A DNA stretch of 64,000 nt, taken from Diphasiastrum complanatum. Lineage: Eukaryota > Streptophyta > Lycopodiopsida > Lycopodiales > Lycopodiaceae. Location of the stretch: assembly GCA_029204225.1 (NCBI GenBank), contig CM055113.1, positions 26,031,462 through 26,095,461 of the forward strand, in the 5' to 3' direction. Below, piece after piece: positions 32,537 through 43,829 of this stretch (position 1 is its first letter; each line of letters starts with the position of its first letter). The position numbers were made by a program, and so were the translations under genes. The notes below the pieces were generated by a model, which ran no database searches, was not told the origin of the DNA, and worked only from the letters and a program-made list of their open reading frames with translations.

Positions 32537-33933
32537 ATATTGTTAGAAGAGTAGCAAAGATAGCCGCTTCTTCTTCCATAGGCTAGAACCTTCCGGGATT
32601 TGTCAAGAATTGTGCAGCCTTCTATATCGAATTCGACCCTCCGACCTGAATCGGTGATTCTACTAATTGAGAGCAGATTCTTGGTCAGATTTGGAATGTC
32701 GAGAATGTTGGACAACAACTTGACCTCACCTCTTTTGAACTCAACTCTGATTGTTCCTGCACCTTCGATTGAATGTGATGAGTTGTCTCCAAGTTGCACA
32801 ACTCGAGAGTGGGTGAATGAATTATAGTCTTTGAACCAATTGTGATGGTGAGTCATGTATTGAGTTGCTCTAGAATCTAAATACTAGGAATCGATATCCT
32901 GTTGTTCTCCGACTTTGGTCATGGAAGCTGCTTCATCTTCTTCTTGTTGCTGATTTGAGTGACTGGTTGTAGCACTATGTGCTTGTTGTTGGAACTGTTT
33001 CTTCTTTTTGTTGTTGTATTTGAAAGTTCGGCAGTCCTTGATTTCGTGGCCAGTCCTCTTACAGTATCTGCAGAAAAGTTTTTGAACTGTTTGGAATGAT
33101 GAAGAGCTTGAATTCGATCCTAAACCGGAATTCGGTCCAGACTGCATGCTGTTCTTCTTGCCAGTATAGCCTGACTTTGTAGATATCTTGGATTCAAACT
33201 TTTCATTTTTTGAATATAGGGCTTGAGGATCTGATCTTGAGCTTAAGGAGAATGCTGATCTTCTGATCTCCTCTTGTAGGAGTAGCAACATTACTCTTGA
33301 TAGAGTGAGGTGCTCCTGGGTAGAAATTGCCATTACCCAATTTTAGTAGGCTTCAGGTAGACTTGATAATAGAGTCATGAGTGCATCAGAATCTTCTATG
33401 ACTGAGCCAGTTGCAGTCAATTATTTCATAAGATTTTTGAAGGTGTTGAAATGACTCAAAACACTATCTGCATCAGACATTCTGAGGGTGAAGAATTTCT
33501 TCCTGAGATGAAGCTTGGAAGTAACGATGCTAGGATGTCCCATGCATTCTTAGCAGTTTGAGTAGTACGTATGTGGCTGATCTGAGTATCCTTGATGTTG
33601 AGGGTGATCATGGCAAATGCTTTGCCATCCCTCAGTCTCCACTTGGTGATGCTGGTTGCATCTCCTTCTGGTTTGAGCTCTGTGTCATCAACGATGTCCC
33701 ATAGTTCTTTGGCTAAAAGTATAACCTTCACTTTGAATTTCCCGAGCCATCAACTTTGTCAATGAGAGATGAACTAGATGATGGATCCATTCTGGTTGAA
33801 TGAGATCGTTGTTAGAAACAACGATTGTCAGAATACTGTTGGCTGTGCGTTTGCTAGAAAGATGTCTTGATAGAAATAAGACTAATAATCCACAGTAGAA
33901 ATGCATATTACTGAAATGCCTGCTCTGATACCA
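32537..33933 (-). pseudogene. Ty1/copia gag and protease, 5-prime part of a split element
   Basis: From the primer site downwards: a UBN2-type gag core (33731-33456: KELWDIVDDTELKPEGD, KNAWDILASLL), a linker (STQEHLTLSRVMLLLLQEEI) and a zinc knuckle CRYCKRTGHEIKDC with all ligands. The protease start follows (YLDSRATQYMTHHH), then GDNSSHSIEGAGTIRVEF and IPNLTKNLLSISRITDSG. The protease active site reads Asp-Ser-Arg instead of Asp-Ser/Thr-Gly, and TAG replaces the Trp before it. Frameshifts lie near 33440 and 33340. The coding sequence stops at 32537 where the LTR array begins; the likely remainder is at 14541-14652. Confidence 0.85.
33922..33933 (-). other. Primer-binding site of the copia element
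   Basis: GCTCTGATACCA on plus, directly beside the LTR end TGTCATAAAACG at 33934. Confidence 0.85.
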
Positions 33934-34370
33934 TGTCATAAAACGTGGGGATGACCGACAGTGGAAGCTCAAAGCCTTGAGCGTAGGCGTGTAGGAATGG
34001 AAACGCAACAGTCAGCAGCAGAAATATTCAAGAAGAATGATTCATACAAATTGCTCAAATGAACAATATAGTAGTGAGATAAAAATTGCACTCTGATTAA
34101 TATCAACAATGATTACAATGGCTTGAAGTAATAACTTCAGTTTGCTGAGCATGATAACGTTGACTACAAATAACTCTAATTGAAAAAGAACACTTACATG
34201 GCTTGATTCAGCTAGTATATATATTTACAAGTGTCGAGAGACAAATATCTTTTAAGCTTTAACTACCATTTACTCTAGTTTTGTATATGTACAAAGGTTG
34301 GTAACCGCCCTTAGGATATTTGTTTGTCTAGCTATTTTAGGGTTGATGATAAGTTGGCGACGTCGGTCTG
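33934..34370 (-). mobile_element. Copia 5-prime LTR, proximal part
   Basis: The LTR 3-prime end (minus ...ATGACA) abuts the primer site. The outer boundary is not clear, and the LTR may run on through the minisatellite to about 34,760. A TATATATAT stretch near 34216 could be a promoter. Confidence 0.5.
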
Positions 34371-34374
34371 CCAA

Positions 34375-34690
34375 TATAGCAAACACCCAAAAAACCCGAA
34401 GGTGCCCTTAGACTGAAGGCATGTAAATCCCGAAGGTGCCTCTAGAGCGAAGGCAGGAAAAAGGCGAAAAAGACGAAGGTGCCTTTAGAGCGAAGACAGG
34501 AAAAATGCAAAAAAGGCGAAGGTGCCTTTAGAGCGAAGGCAATGAAAATGCGAAAAAGATGAAGGTGGTCCTAAAATGGATTCCAAGGCATTCTGGCCAC
34601 TGTGTCGCATTTTTTGCGAAGGTGCGAAAAAGGCAAAAAAAACGAAGGTGTCTTAAAAACGTTTTAAGACACAAAAAAACTCAAAGGGAA
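34375..34690. repeat. Minisatellite, about 40-50-bp unit
   Basis: Repeats of CGAAGGTGCCTTTAGAGCGA followed by AGGCAGGAAAAAGGCGAAAA-type spacers, at least six imperfect copies. Related words (GCCTTTTTGCGACACCTTCG) are at 60590-60620 upstream of the other copia copy. Confidence 0.8.
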
Positions 34691-35405
34691 GAAATGTGAA
34701 GGCCCGCTATATATATAGTCGGCCTTCGGTTTTTCAGGATGCTCATTACTTGAACGATTTGTTTAAGACTGAGCATAAGAAATCTAACATATTCATGACA
34801 ATTTCCATTTTCGCTGAACTTTGAACTACATGGCTATTGTTTCAATGGTTTCACAAGATCAAAAAAAGGACTCATTTGAGGTGATTGTAATTCCAACGAG
34901 AAAGATATTAAAACTGATTTAAACTTCACTCTGTTTGATTTGTAGTTTTAGTCAGGGAGTCCAGAAGCATGGCTAAAGTTCAATAGAAATTCAATGGAAT
35001 GATTGATTCTTAAAGATGTGAAATTCAAATTTTGTTCATGGAGAATCAAATAAAAATATCAACTAGTTTAGTTTAGTCATGTTGAGTTCATTTGGCAATT
35101 TGAGGCCAATATGCATTTTTATTTTAAAGATAGACTTTATAAAGCTAATAAGGCCTAGGAATAGTGAGTTTATTATTTTTGAAAACTTAGGCATGTTGAC
35201 AAGGTCGCAGGTAGACCTCTTGATATTGGTTCATTACATACATTGAATCTATTATTGTTAGATCTAGGGTTTGGAAGAGCTCTAGAAACTTCCATAAGTT
35301 GATAAGCTTGTGTAAGAGGATCCAAATAGGGCAATAGGCTACAAGTGAGGGACGAACCCATCTCTCTCATTCTTCTCTCATTCATGTTTATGGAAGATAT
35401 CTCTC
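34691..35405. other. No recognised gene
   Basis: AT-rich sequence. ORF 35173-35385 (minus) has no motif. Confidence 0.4.
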
Positions 35406-35720
35406 ACTACAACATTCTGGAGGATTTTACCACCCTATTACCAAAACTTTTATGAAGATTTTTTTTTTGAGAAAACATCGTATGCCTCGGTATAGACCCT
35501 GAAATATGTCTCAGTACGAGATCCTCGATAATTGCCTCGGTAATCGAGGCTTCTTCACCTCATTTTTGTGTTGTTTATAGCATGCGTATACCGAGACATA
35601 CACCGAGGCCCCTCAGTATATCCCTCCCAACAAGCTATTGGTGACCCTCTCTATTCTGAGGATTATACCGAGGGGTATCCCTTGGTATTTCTCTATCAAA
35701 AGTCCATCCGACCCCGTGAG
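35406..35720. mobile_element. Possible CACTA transposon end with subterminal repeats
   Basis: CACTACAACATTCTGGAGG at 35406 resembles the CACTA terminal motif. It is followed by many direct and inverted copies of CCTCGGTATA/TATACCGAGG, as in CACTA subterminal regions. Similar but sparser words occur at 50985-51350 after the TNP2 pseudogene. No matching inverted terminus is found, so pairing is uncertain. Confidence 0.45.
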
Positions 35721-36350
35721 TCTTTTGCACCACTTCTTATGAAATTGGTAAGCAAAATCATATGTTCATTCATTATTGTTAATAAAAAAATTTGCAAAAT
35801 TTATTTGAGTTATATTATAAGCACTTAAAAATTGATGAAGGAAACTTAAATTCAACAAATATATATCCATACATAAATGTTCCAAGTACAGGGATATATT
35901 ACAAATTGGATTATTGAATTATACCTAATTATAATTAGATCCAGCTGAGTCATCCTCGTCCTGGCCATTGACGTCGCAATCATACTCGTGTGACTACGAT
36001 GCATGGGATTGAGACTATAATACCCGCATCCAATGAATATAATTTAGTTATCTGAGAAATGTGTTGAGAGTGAAAGTTAGACCACATGAATGTAGTGAAG
36101 TTAAAGTATATCTTGAAGCCATATATATCTCAAAATGAAAAAAACCATCTGAATCAAGGCACAAGGAAGACTTGAAGTTTGTGAAAAAAGGATTCCCGGA
36201 ACGGGAGGCCGCTAAGAAGCTACAGGAGACTTTAGGGACCTTCACACCTTGGGAGTGGTGGCCAAGGGTCTCCCATTTGACAAAATTTTCAGATTTCACA
36301 CATGCGGGGAATGCCCACAAGTATGATGCATCTGATGGATCTAATTAAGC
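35721..36350. other. No recognised gene; possible short coding remnant
   Basis: On the plus strand near 36150-36345 one frame reads GFPEREAAKKLQETLGTF then TPWEWWPRVSHLTKFSDF. It looks protein-like but matches no family I know. The rest is unassigned. Confidence 0.3.
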
Positions 36351-36351
36351 T

Positions 36352-37069
36352 TTGTGATTAGCACAATAACCTGATTCTAACAAGATCTAGTTCAGAAGAT
36401 ATGGCTTAATCACAATCTAGCATGATAAGCATCAGAATATGATAGCAATAAATCAATAATGAGCAAAAGTACAAGATATCAGTGTATTAGCATTATCCTC
36501 AACATGAGTTAGAGAGAGAAAGATAGAGAGATAACAAGCAAAAATTGTGTGGATCCAAAATGGCATGAGATAGTTACAAAGCTTTGGTTCTTCATCACAA
36601 AATATGAGGAGAGCTACACATATTTATGGAGTTTGAGGTAGCTCAAGGTAGAACCACATCCATCCATCATTTAATGACATCCAAAGTGAAAACTAGAGTC
36701 TATGTGACATTTGTCACTTCTCATGCATGAAACTCTACCAACTTTTTCCAAGTGTGCTAGTTCTAACTAGAAATGTACAAATAATCATGCATGTGTCCAT
36801 TACACTTTGTGCATGCCTTGCATGTCACTATGGATCGCTTACAATTAATGCATGTGAATTGCCACGAGTTTCTACAAGCATAATTTTGCTAATTCTATGT
36901 CTACAAACTATATGCAAGAAGTACTCATCAATCTAGATATGACATATCCATGTAGCTCGAGTTCTATCTAGGCCAGACTTGGCATTTTGCATTTATGAAC
37001 AACATACTTGCATGGTACAATATTTGTAGCAAGCCTAAAGTAAAGATGGATTATTTTTCCATTTCAACA
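36352..37069 (-). mobile_element. 3-prime LTR of a deleted copia element
   Basis: On the minus strand the LTR starts TGTTGAAATGG at 37069, right after a purine tract (GTTTTAGGAGGAG, 37070-37082). The other end is placed near 36352 by a TG and is approximate. Part of it (36389-36608) recurs at 37763-37979. Confidence 0.65.
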
Positions 37070-37085
37070 CTCCTCCTAAAACAAT

Positions 37086-37740
37086 CTATATTGACTTGAA
37101 CATGGATCTTGGTATTACTCCAAGATTGTCTCTATTCTTGATGAAGGAACTTTTGCTCAAAGATTTGGTGAGCATATCAGCAATACAAGATGATGTGTCG
37201 ATGTGCTCCAAGTAGATTTCCCCTCCAATGAGCTTCTCTCTCACGAAGTGATGTGCAACTTTGATGTGTTTGCTCCTTGCATGGAATATTGGGTTGTTGG
37301 CAAGGGCTTGGGCTGAAATGTTGTCACACATGATCATAGGTAGGTCCTCTTCCATGATTATCTTTAGCTCCACTAGTGACCTCCTGATTGAAAGCACTTC
37401 CTTTGTTGTTGCAGTAAGTGCCTTATACTCAGCTTCACACGATGAGAGTAACATAGTATCTTGATTTTTGGAAAGCCAAGATATCAAGTTTCCTCCAAGA
37501 TATATGCAATAAGCACTTGTAGATTTTCGATCTGCTCTATCACTTGCAAAATCCAAGTTTGAATAACCAACAATAGAAATATCTTCACTTTTATACAATA
37601 AATCACAATCAAAAGTTGAAGATATATATCTAAGTACTCTCTTGGCCATTTTCCAATGATAAATAGTAGGAATTTGCATAGCCTGACTCAACTTATGAAC
37701 ACTAAAGCTTATGCCAGGTCTAGTAATTGTGAGCCAAATT
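37086..37740 (-). pseudogene. Ty1/copia RNase H and reverse transcriptase end
   Basis: Upstream of the Met at 37691 the minus strand reads a decayed RSLIGSLIWLTITRPGISFS, the usual copia junction before RNase H. RNase H follows: VLRYISSTFDCDLLYKS, GYSNLDFASDRADRKSTSAY (first Asp replaced by Asn), LLSSCEAEYKALT (Glu) and MIMCDNISAQALANNPIFHA (Asp), ending SKHIKVAHHFVRE. It degrades RNA in the RNA/DNA hybrid. The ORF is otherwise open for 201 codons to the stop beside the purine tract. gag, integrase and most of the reverse transcriptase are missing. Confidence 0.88.
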
Positions 37741-37762
37741 AAGGAGCCTATAAGACTCCTAG

Positions 37763-37979
37763 TTCAAAAGATATGGCTTAATCACAATCTAGCATGCTAA
37801 GCATCAGAATATGATAGCAATAAATCAATAATGAGCAAAAGTACAAGGTATCAGTGTATTAACATTAGCCTCAACACGAGTTAGAGAGAGAAAGATAGAG
37901 AGATAACAAGCAAAAATTGTGTGGATCCAAAATGGCATGATATAGCTACAAAGCTTTGGTTCTTCATCACAAAATATGA
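37763..37979 (-). mobile_element. LTR remnant of the deleted copia element
   Basis: Matches 36389-36608 in the same orientation. It joins directly to the reverse-transcriptase end, so a deletion removed everything between the upstream LTR and the pol C-terminus. Confidence 0.8.
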
Positions 37980-38470
37980 GGAGACCCTGTCAAATGGCTC
38001 CATTCAATCCTAAAACTGGACGACTTGCAATTGAAGAGCCATGTAGAGGAGTTAACTTAAACAAATTATATATATTGATACATAAATGTGTAGGAATTCG
38101 GTGGGCCTTCAATGGATACAACTTAACCTTTCTGGTTCAGAGGTTGCACCGTGATGCAACTTAACCTTTCTGGTTTAGAGGTTGCACCAAAATCATGGAG
38201 CCTTTGGCTCCTTCCGTGAGCCGCGTTCCGTGATCCCGTCCCCAGATGCCCTGCCTAGCCGCCCACAAATCCAAGTGCTCCCCCTTGCCCGCAAAGGGGC
38301 TGGTACCAAGGGACATTAAACACTTAGACATTTACCACTTATATCCACTTTGAACAAAGTCCCACTTCTACTTATGGGATTTCTTTGAGTGTGGACTGTG
38401 GCTCCACTTTGCAATTAATAACACAGAATCAATTAATTTTGGACTTTGACAAAACAATTGGACATTTTTT
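37980..38470. other. No gene; short direct duplication
   Basis: Two copies of a 32-bp block beginning CAACTTAACCTTTCTGG at about 38120 and 38157. Otherwise unassigned. Confidence 0.5.
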
Positions 38471-38475
38471 AGGAT

Positions 38476-39370
<895 letters not shown>

Positions 39371-39377
39371 CTTCAAC

Positions 39378-39850
39378 CTAGTACTCATCAACATCAGCTG
39401 CACATGCACCAACCAATTTGTACAAATACTCCTTGATGTGTGCTCGAGAGATTTTTGGAATAGATATTGATCTTTCGACATCATATCCACATTTCTTTAC
39501 CATCTTTTTTGCCTTGGTTTTCCATGCATAAATCACAGCATTAATATCTACAACTTCTACACCTTAAATTGTTTGAAACCCAGTCTTTTGAAAGACAGTC
39601 TTCGTATAATTCCTTGTTGTCAATTGGATTGTTTCCACGTCTCCGAGTGGAGTTAGGTTCATACCATAATGCTTTGAGTGAAGTGGCCATACCATTAGCA
39701 TTGGTCCCTACTCCGACAACCTTTGCCATCCAGAATGAGGCTCATGCTACAACATCTTCATCTGGAGGTCGTCGTATTGCAACAAATTTGTTCATTGCAA
39801 ACTCTCTACTAAGTATGAATTCCGATAATGGTGCATCTCCTTTCCATACA
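39378..39850 (-). pseudogene. C-terminal remnant, probably of the DUF7869-like transposase gene
   Basis: Minus strand from about 39850: WKGDAPLSEFILSREFAMN, VAIRRPPDEDVVA, a TGA, ASFWMAKVVGVG, ATSLKALWYEPNSTRRRG and NPIDNKELYEDCLS. After one frameshift near 39568 come VDINAVIYAWKTKAKKM and IPKISRAHIKEYLYKLVG, ending at TAG. The FW-x-AKV...WYEP pattern recalls BAH-like modules, which is only a resemblance. It is on the same strand and downstream of the transposase pseudogene 41524-43670, and the foldback plus TIR element lies between. So it is plausibly the tail of one interrupted gene. Confidence 0.5.
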
Positions 39851-39851
39851 T

Positions 39852-40735
39852 CAGATAGAAAAGTCGGAAACTAGGCGATATCAGATGTTGCACGCGGGAG
39901 TCCGGAATACGAATATCACGATTGGGTCGGACACGCTGAACTGATATTGAAAACTCAAACTTTTGAAAGACAGCTCAAATTGAGACGATTACAATGCCAT
40001 TGGAAAGCCCTCGACAAGAGCTTTTCAACAACATCCAACATGACCCAATTTTGAGATACGGTTAATGAGATATTATCAGTCAAAGTTTTGGGCGATAAAT
40101 AGTCAAAGGTCAACATAATATCGGATCTGCGAGTGGTTGACCAGTTTGACCCGGTAAAATCCTAAGGGCACGCGTCGATCCGATATTAGAGTTTTCAACT
40201 TTTTTTTTTTTTAAAGAGCTTGACGAGAGCTTCGCAACGGCACCAGAATGACCTAATTTCGAGTTACAATTCAAAAGTTATAGGCAGTCAAAGTTTTGGG
40301 GCCTATAACTTTTGAACCGTAACTCAAAATTAGGTCATTCTAGTGCCGTTGCGAAGCTCTGATCGAGCTCTTTCCAAAAAAAAAATGAAAACCTTAATAT
40401 TGGATCTACGTGCGCCCTTAGGGTCTGACCGGGTCAACTGGTCAATCACGCGACATCCGATATTAGGTTGACCGTTGACTATTGACCGCCAATACTTTGA
40501 CTAAGAGTATCTCTTTAACCGTACCTCGGAACTGGATCATGTTGGGTGCCGTTGAAAAGCTCTCGTCGAGGGCTTTCTAATGGCGTTGTAATCGTCTCAA
40601 TCCAGGTTGTCCTTAAAAAGTTACCATTTTTTTTTAACAACAGGCAATATCGGTTTAGTGCGCCCGACCCAATCGTGATATTCTTATTCCAGACTCCCAC
40701 GTGCCCATCCGATATCGCCTAGTTTTCGAATTTTC
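39852..40735. repeat. Foldback: inverted repeat with arms of about 430 bp
   Basis: Left arm 39852-40284 and right arm 40302-40735 are imperfect reverse complements around a 17-base loop (40285-40301). Examples are GGCGATATC near 39893 against GATATCGCC near 40711, and CAAAAGTTATAGG against CCTATAACTTTTG at the centre. The arms are rich in the word GATCCGATATT. Related single or broken arms lie at 52580-52845 and 53820-54070. No ORF. Confidence 0.9.
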
Positions 40736-41071
40736 TGTCTGATATTGGTTCAACGCGTCCGACCTACATTCTATAGCTGCTGACTTTCTACGCGCGCGTT
40801 GATCCAATACTGGGTTTGCGAATGGCCTCTGGTACTAAATGAAAACCAAATGAAATATTCTAATTTTTAGAGGGGATATTCTAGATTTTTCCTTTGATGT
40901 GGAGGCAGCCGCTTCTAATCTACAAAGATTTCAAAGTGTGTGATCGTCCAAAAAACAAAGATCAGCATGGGAAAAGTATGAAGACTCGGGTTATCGATTC
41001 GGCGTGCGCCTCCTATACTGCCTCACTATTGATCTGTACACATGCGCGCTGATCCGATACTAGGACATCGC

Positions 41072-41206
41072 ATGGCCCGCACCAAACAAACTGCTCGTCT
41101 TCATCCTGGTCGGCATCAATGGTTCCTCTTGGTCTCCAATCGTGTGTCGCCATTAGTCCAAGATATCTCTATGAATGAGAACAAAGAGAATGAGAGGTAT
41201 ACGTAA
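41072..41206 (+). CDS. Small ORF with a histone H3-like N-terminus (MARTKQTAR)
   Basis: 44 codons: MARTKQTARLHPGRHQ, then a hydrophobic stretch and SPLVQDISMNENKENERYT. The first nine residues equal the histone H3 N-terminus including Lys4 and Arg8; the rest is unrelated to H3. It is homologous to the ORFs at 6146-6334 and 52442-52573 by position behind GATCCGATAT-type sequence and by the P-x-x-x-DI-x-M block. Compared with them the MARTKQT codons differ only at synonymous sites. Its downstream side leads to the TIR-like terminus at 41496-41531. Function unknown. Confidence 0.5.
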   Translation: MARTKQTARLHPGRHQWFLLVSNRVSPLVQDISMNENKENERYT

Positions 41207-41531
41207 GAATGACAAGAAGTTCCTAAACTACATGGATTAGTTAACTACAGTTTATAACTATTTACGTCAAATCAACCTCGAGTGTACAAATATGGGCAAC
41301 AAAAGAGTATTCGGGCAGTAATTGTGGTCCAATCACAATCGTTTGTATTGCCCGACAGGATTTTTGAAAATCACCAAAATTTGACCAGGATAGGCAAAAG
41401 CAATTTCCATCCGTCAACCACTGTTACAGTTCGTCACAGATGGACACCATTGATTTGGCCACTTAAGTGTTGAAAGCGTGCGAAGTTGAAAAAAACATCT
41501 TGACAAAGGGCCTATTTTGAGTTCTAATATC
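41207..41531. mobile_element. Outer part of a CATTAGGGG-terminus element
   Basis: Ends in the inverted terminus (plus GGGCCTATTTTGAGTTCTAA then ATCCCCTAAT), the same family as 5763, 8652, 52004 and 54178. The opposite end is not found. The element probably includes the ORF at 41072 and the foldback. Confidence 0.45.
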
Positions 41532-43670
41532 CCCTAATATATCCTGATAGTGGCAAATTCTTTTGTTTTGTGAGGTACTCAAGAAGTTTTGTGTTTTCAT
41601 CCACAGATGAGAAATTTTGATCTTTGTATTCTGGATACTTCTCGCACATATATTGTCCATATTTATGAAAGGATATCAATCCTTTCATCTCATCATTGTC
41701 CAGTTCATTTGTGGGTGCCAAAAAGATCACTTCCTCTTTTGAAGACCAAGAGTGCAACAATCTGAAAGGTTCACTCCATGTATCATCTCCATCAGTGCAA
41801 TAATACTTCCACTGCATGGTTGGTTCGCCATTCAACATTTGAAAATGAAAGTAGTGAGAGTTGGTGTGTCCTTCTAGACCATCATTTCTATGAACAATAA
41901 ATGGCTCTATGAATCCTTTCCAATCCACCATTCGTTCTAACAAGTCTACTTCAGTACTTTCAGTATGACCACCACCTATCTTTTGGCTAATTCGTCCTAA
42001 CATATCAGGCATAGTAAGAACGAATTTACATTTCAATGTCCTAGAGATTACACTAAAAACTTGATCGATTTCTTCATGCATGTGTTCGACCATCAAAAAT
42101 CCCATTTCAACAGTTTGAAATATGTTATGTGCCACAAGCATAGAACAAAGACCAGAGATGAACCTATTTTTATTTTCCCTCCAACAGTTGTCAGCTTGAA
42201 TATGTAAGATGGGAGGGAGATTGTCGCGTGCAAGTTGCACCTTTCGTATTGCTCGGATAATGGATGTGACACCTGATTGCTGTCATGCAGATGCAAGGTG
42301 TCTATCCACACATCACAGAGAAATTTGAATTCGTGAATTAGCACTCCACAAACATGTGTTTTCAAAAAATGGTTACCCTCCAATCTTGGAGGAGTCTTTT
42401 TGAAGTGGGGCAATGTTGTTGTATTTTGATCCATGCCATCAATAATAAGGCACAACGATTGCTCTGGATGTGATCTTGATTCTTCTTTCCAATATGTGTA
42501 TAGCTTTCTCGAGTCAAAAACATGCAATAAGTGTCGATTTCTCGTTGCAATATGGTGATCTTGCACCTTAATATCAGTAGAAGTTTTGATTGCATTTTTT
42601 AGCTCATCACAAATCTTGCATTTGGACATTCTTTTTTTTTGTTGGAGTCTTGACATATCAAAACTCATGTCTCCACAACCGATACAATGTATTTCTAGAG
42701 ATTGTGGACATGCTAGTTTCTTGAAGTTCTTTGTTGATGGAATTGAAGACATTACCTTTCGACATGCCAAGAGGGAGATGATGTTCACAATGAACTACTC
42801 CATGTAAGTGATTTTGCGTATACATAATTTCTTACAAAAAGGCTGCATCAAAATTCCTTTTATATGTTGTAGCGATATAATAAAATCTGTCTTCTTCAGA
42901 GTGACGAATGCAAGCACACGCTTTCTTTTGCAGTTTCGAGAAGCTCCAAAAGATTCGAAACTTGGATCATGTTGCATTGGACTCTCAAATCTTTTCTTGT
43001 GTGATTGACCAACTCTCGATACAGATTCTTTTAACATTGCATTCCAATTACCTATCTCGTCATCTTCATCAAAATCAAATATAGAAAAATCTGAATCATG
43101 TTGTCTAGAAGCTGTAGAAAGCAATGTTGCAGAGGATGCACCTGTTGTCTTTTTGGATTGTCTTGCCATTTGAGAAAGTCTATGACTGTGACTGTCGGTG
43201 ATAGCATTTGCTTGAGATGGATTGCAGTGTCCATTTTCCTCATTAACATTTCTCATATGCATGAATAAGTTTTAACTAGACCCATTTCGCCGAGATACAT
43301 TATTGTTAACCACATTGTCTATCCCAGTTAGGATTTTTGAGTTGTATGTCGATCGTGTCAGATCATAACCAGTTGCATCGTCCACGCCTGTCAAAACATC
43401 AGAGTTGTACAGAGCTGGTCTTGTAGCAGTGCTATCAGTCACATCATGAGCATTGATATCATCCACACCGGTGAGAACATCCGAACTATACCTAATCCGT
43501 TTGAAGTTTGCACTATTATTATGATTGACATCTTCCATGCCAGTGAAAAAATTAGAATTATATGTTGTTTTTGTTGATGTTCTCTTGTCGTGATTGAAGG
43601 TAGTTGTACATTGCATACGTGTTGATGATCTGTTGTAATTGCGATCATAATATGTGTAATACTCATTCAT
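41524..43670 (-). pseudogene. DUF7869-like putative DDE-type transposase
   Basis: Read from 43670: an N-terminal region with four copies of a Y-N-S-x-x-x-TG-x-(D/E) repeat (YNSNFFTGMED, YSSDVLTGVDD, YNSDVLTGVDD, YNSKILTGIDN), a Ser-rich basic linker, a Cys/His region (CIGCG, KCKICDEL), then the presumed catalytic core. Core blocks are LCLIIDGMDQNTT, LPPILHIQADNCWRENKNR and MVEHMHEEIDQVFS, with conserved acidic residues as in DUF7869-type proteins. The tail includes HYFHFQMLNGEPTMQWKYY. Stops at 43272 (TAA, likely Gln) and 42797 interrupt one frame, and a frameshift near 42265 separates the last part, so it is dead. The continuation may be at 39378-39850. Confidence 0.7.
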
Positions 43671-43829
43671 TGTCTCGTCAAACGATACGTGCCTAATCTG
43701 TCATCTACCATGGCATTTTGAATGGTTCATTCATTTGTAACCGATATTAACTTCACAGTGGCAAACAACTGATTTTTGTCAAAACTATAGTAAATAGTTT
43801 TATGTAATTTAAATATCTTTATAAAACAT

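Noticed and set aside
41072-41206. A real histone H3 gene or fragment
   Set aside because: Identity stops after residue 9; no alpha-N, histone fold or other H3 sequence follows in any frame.
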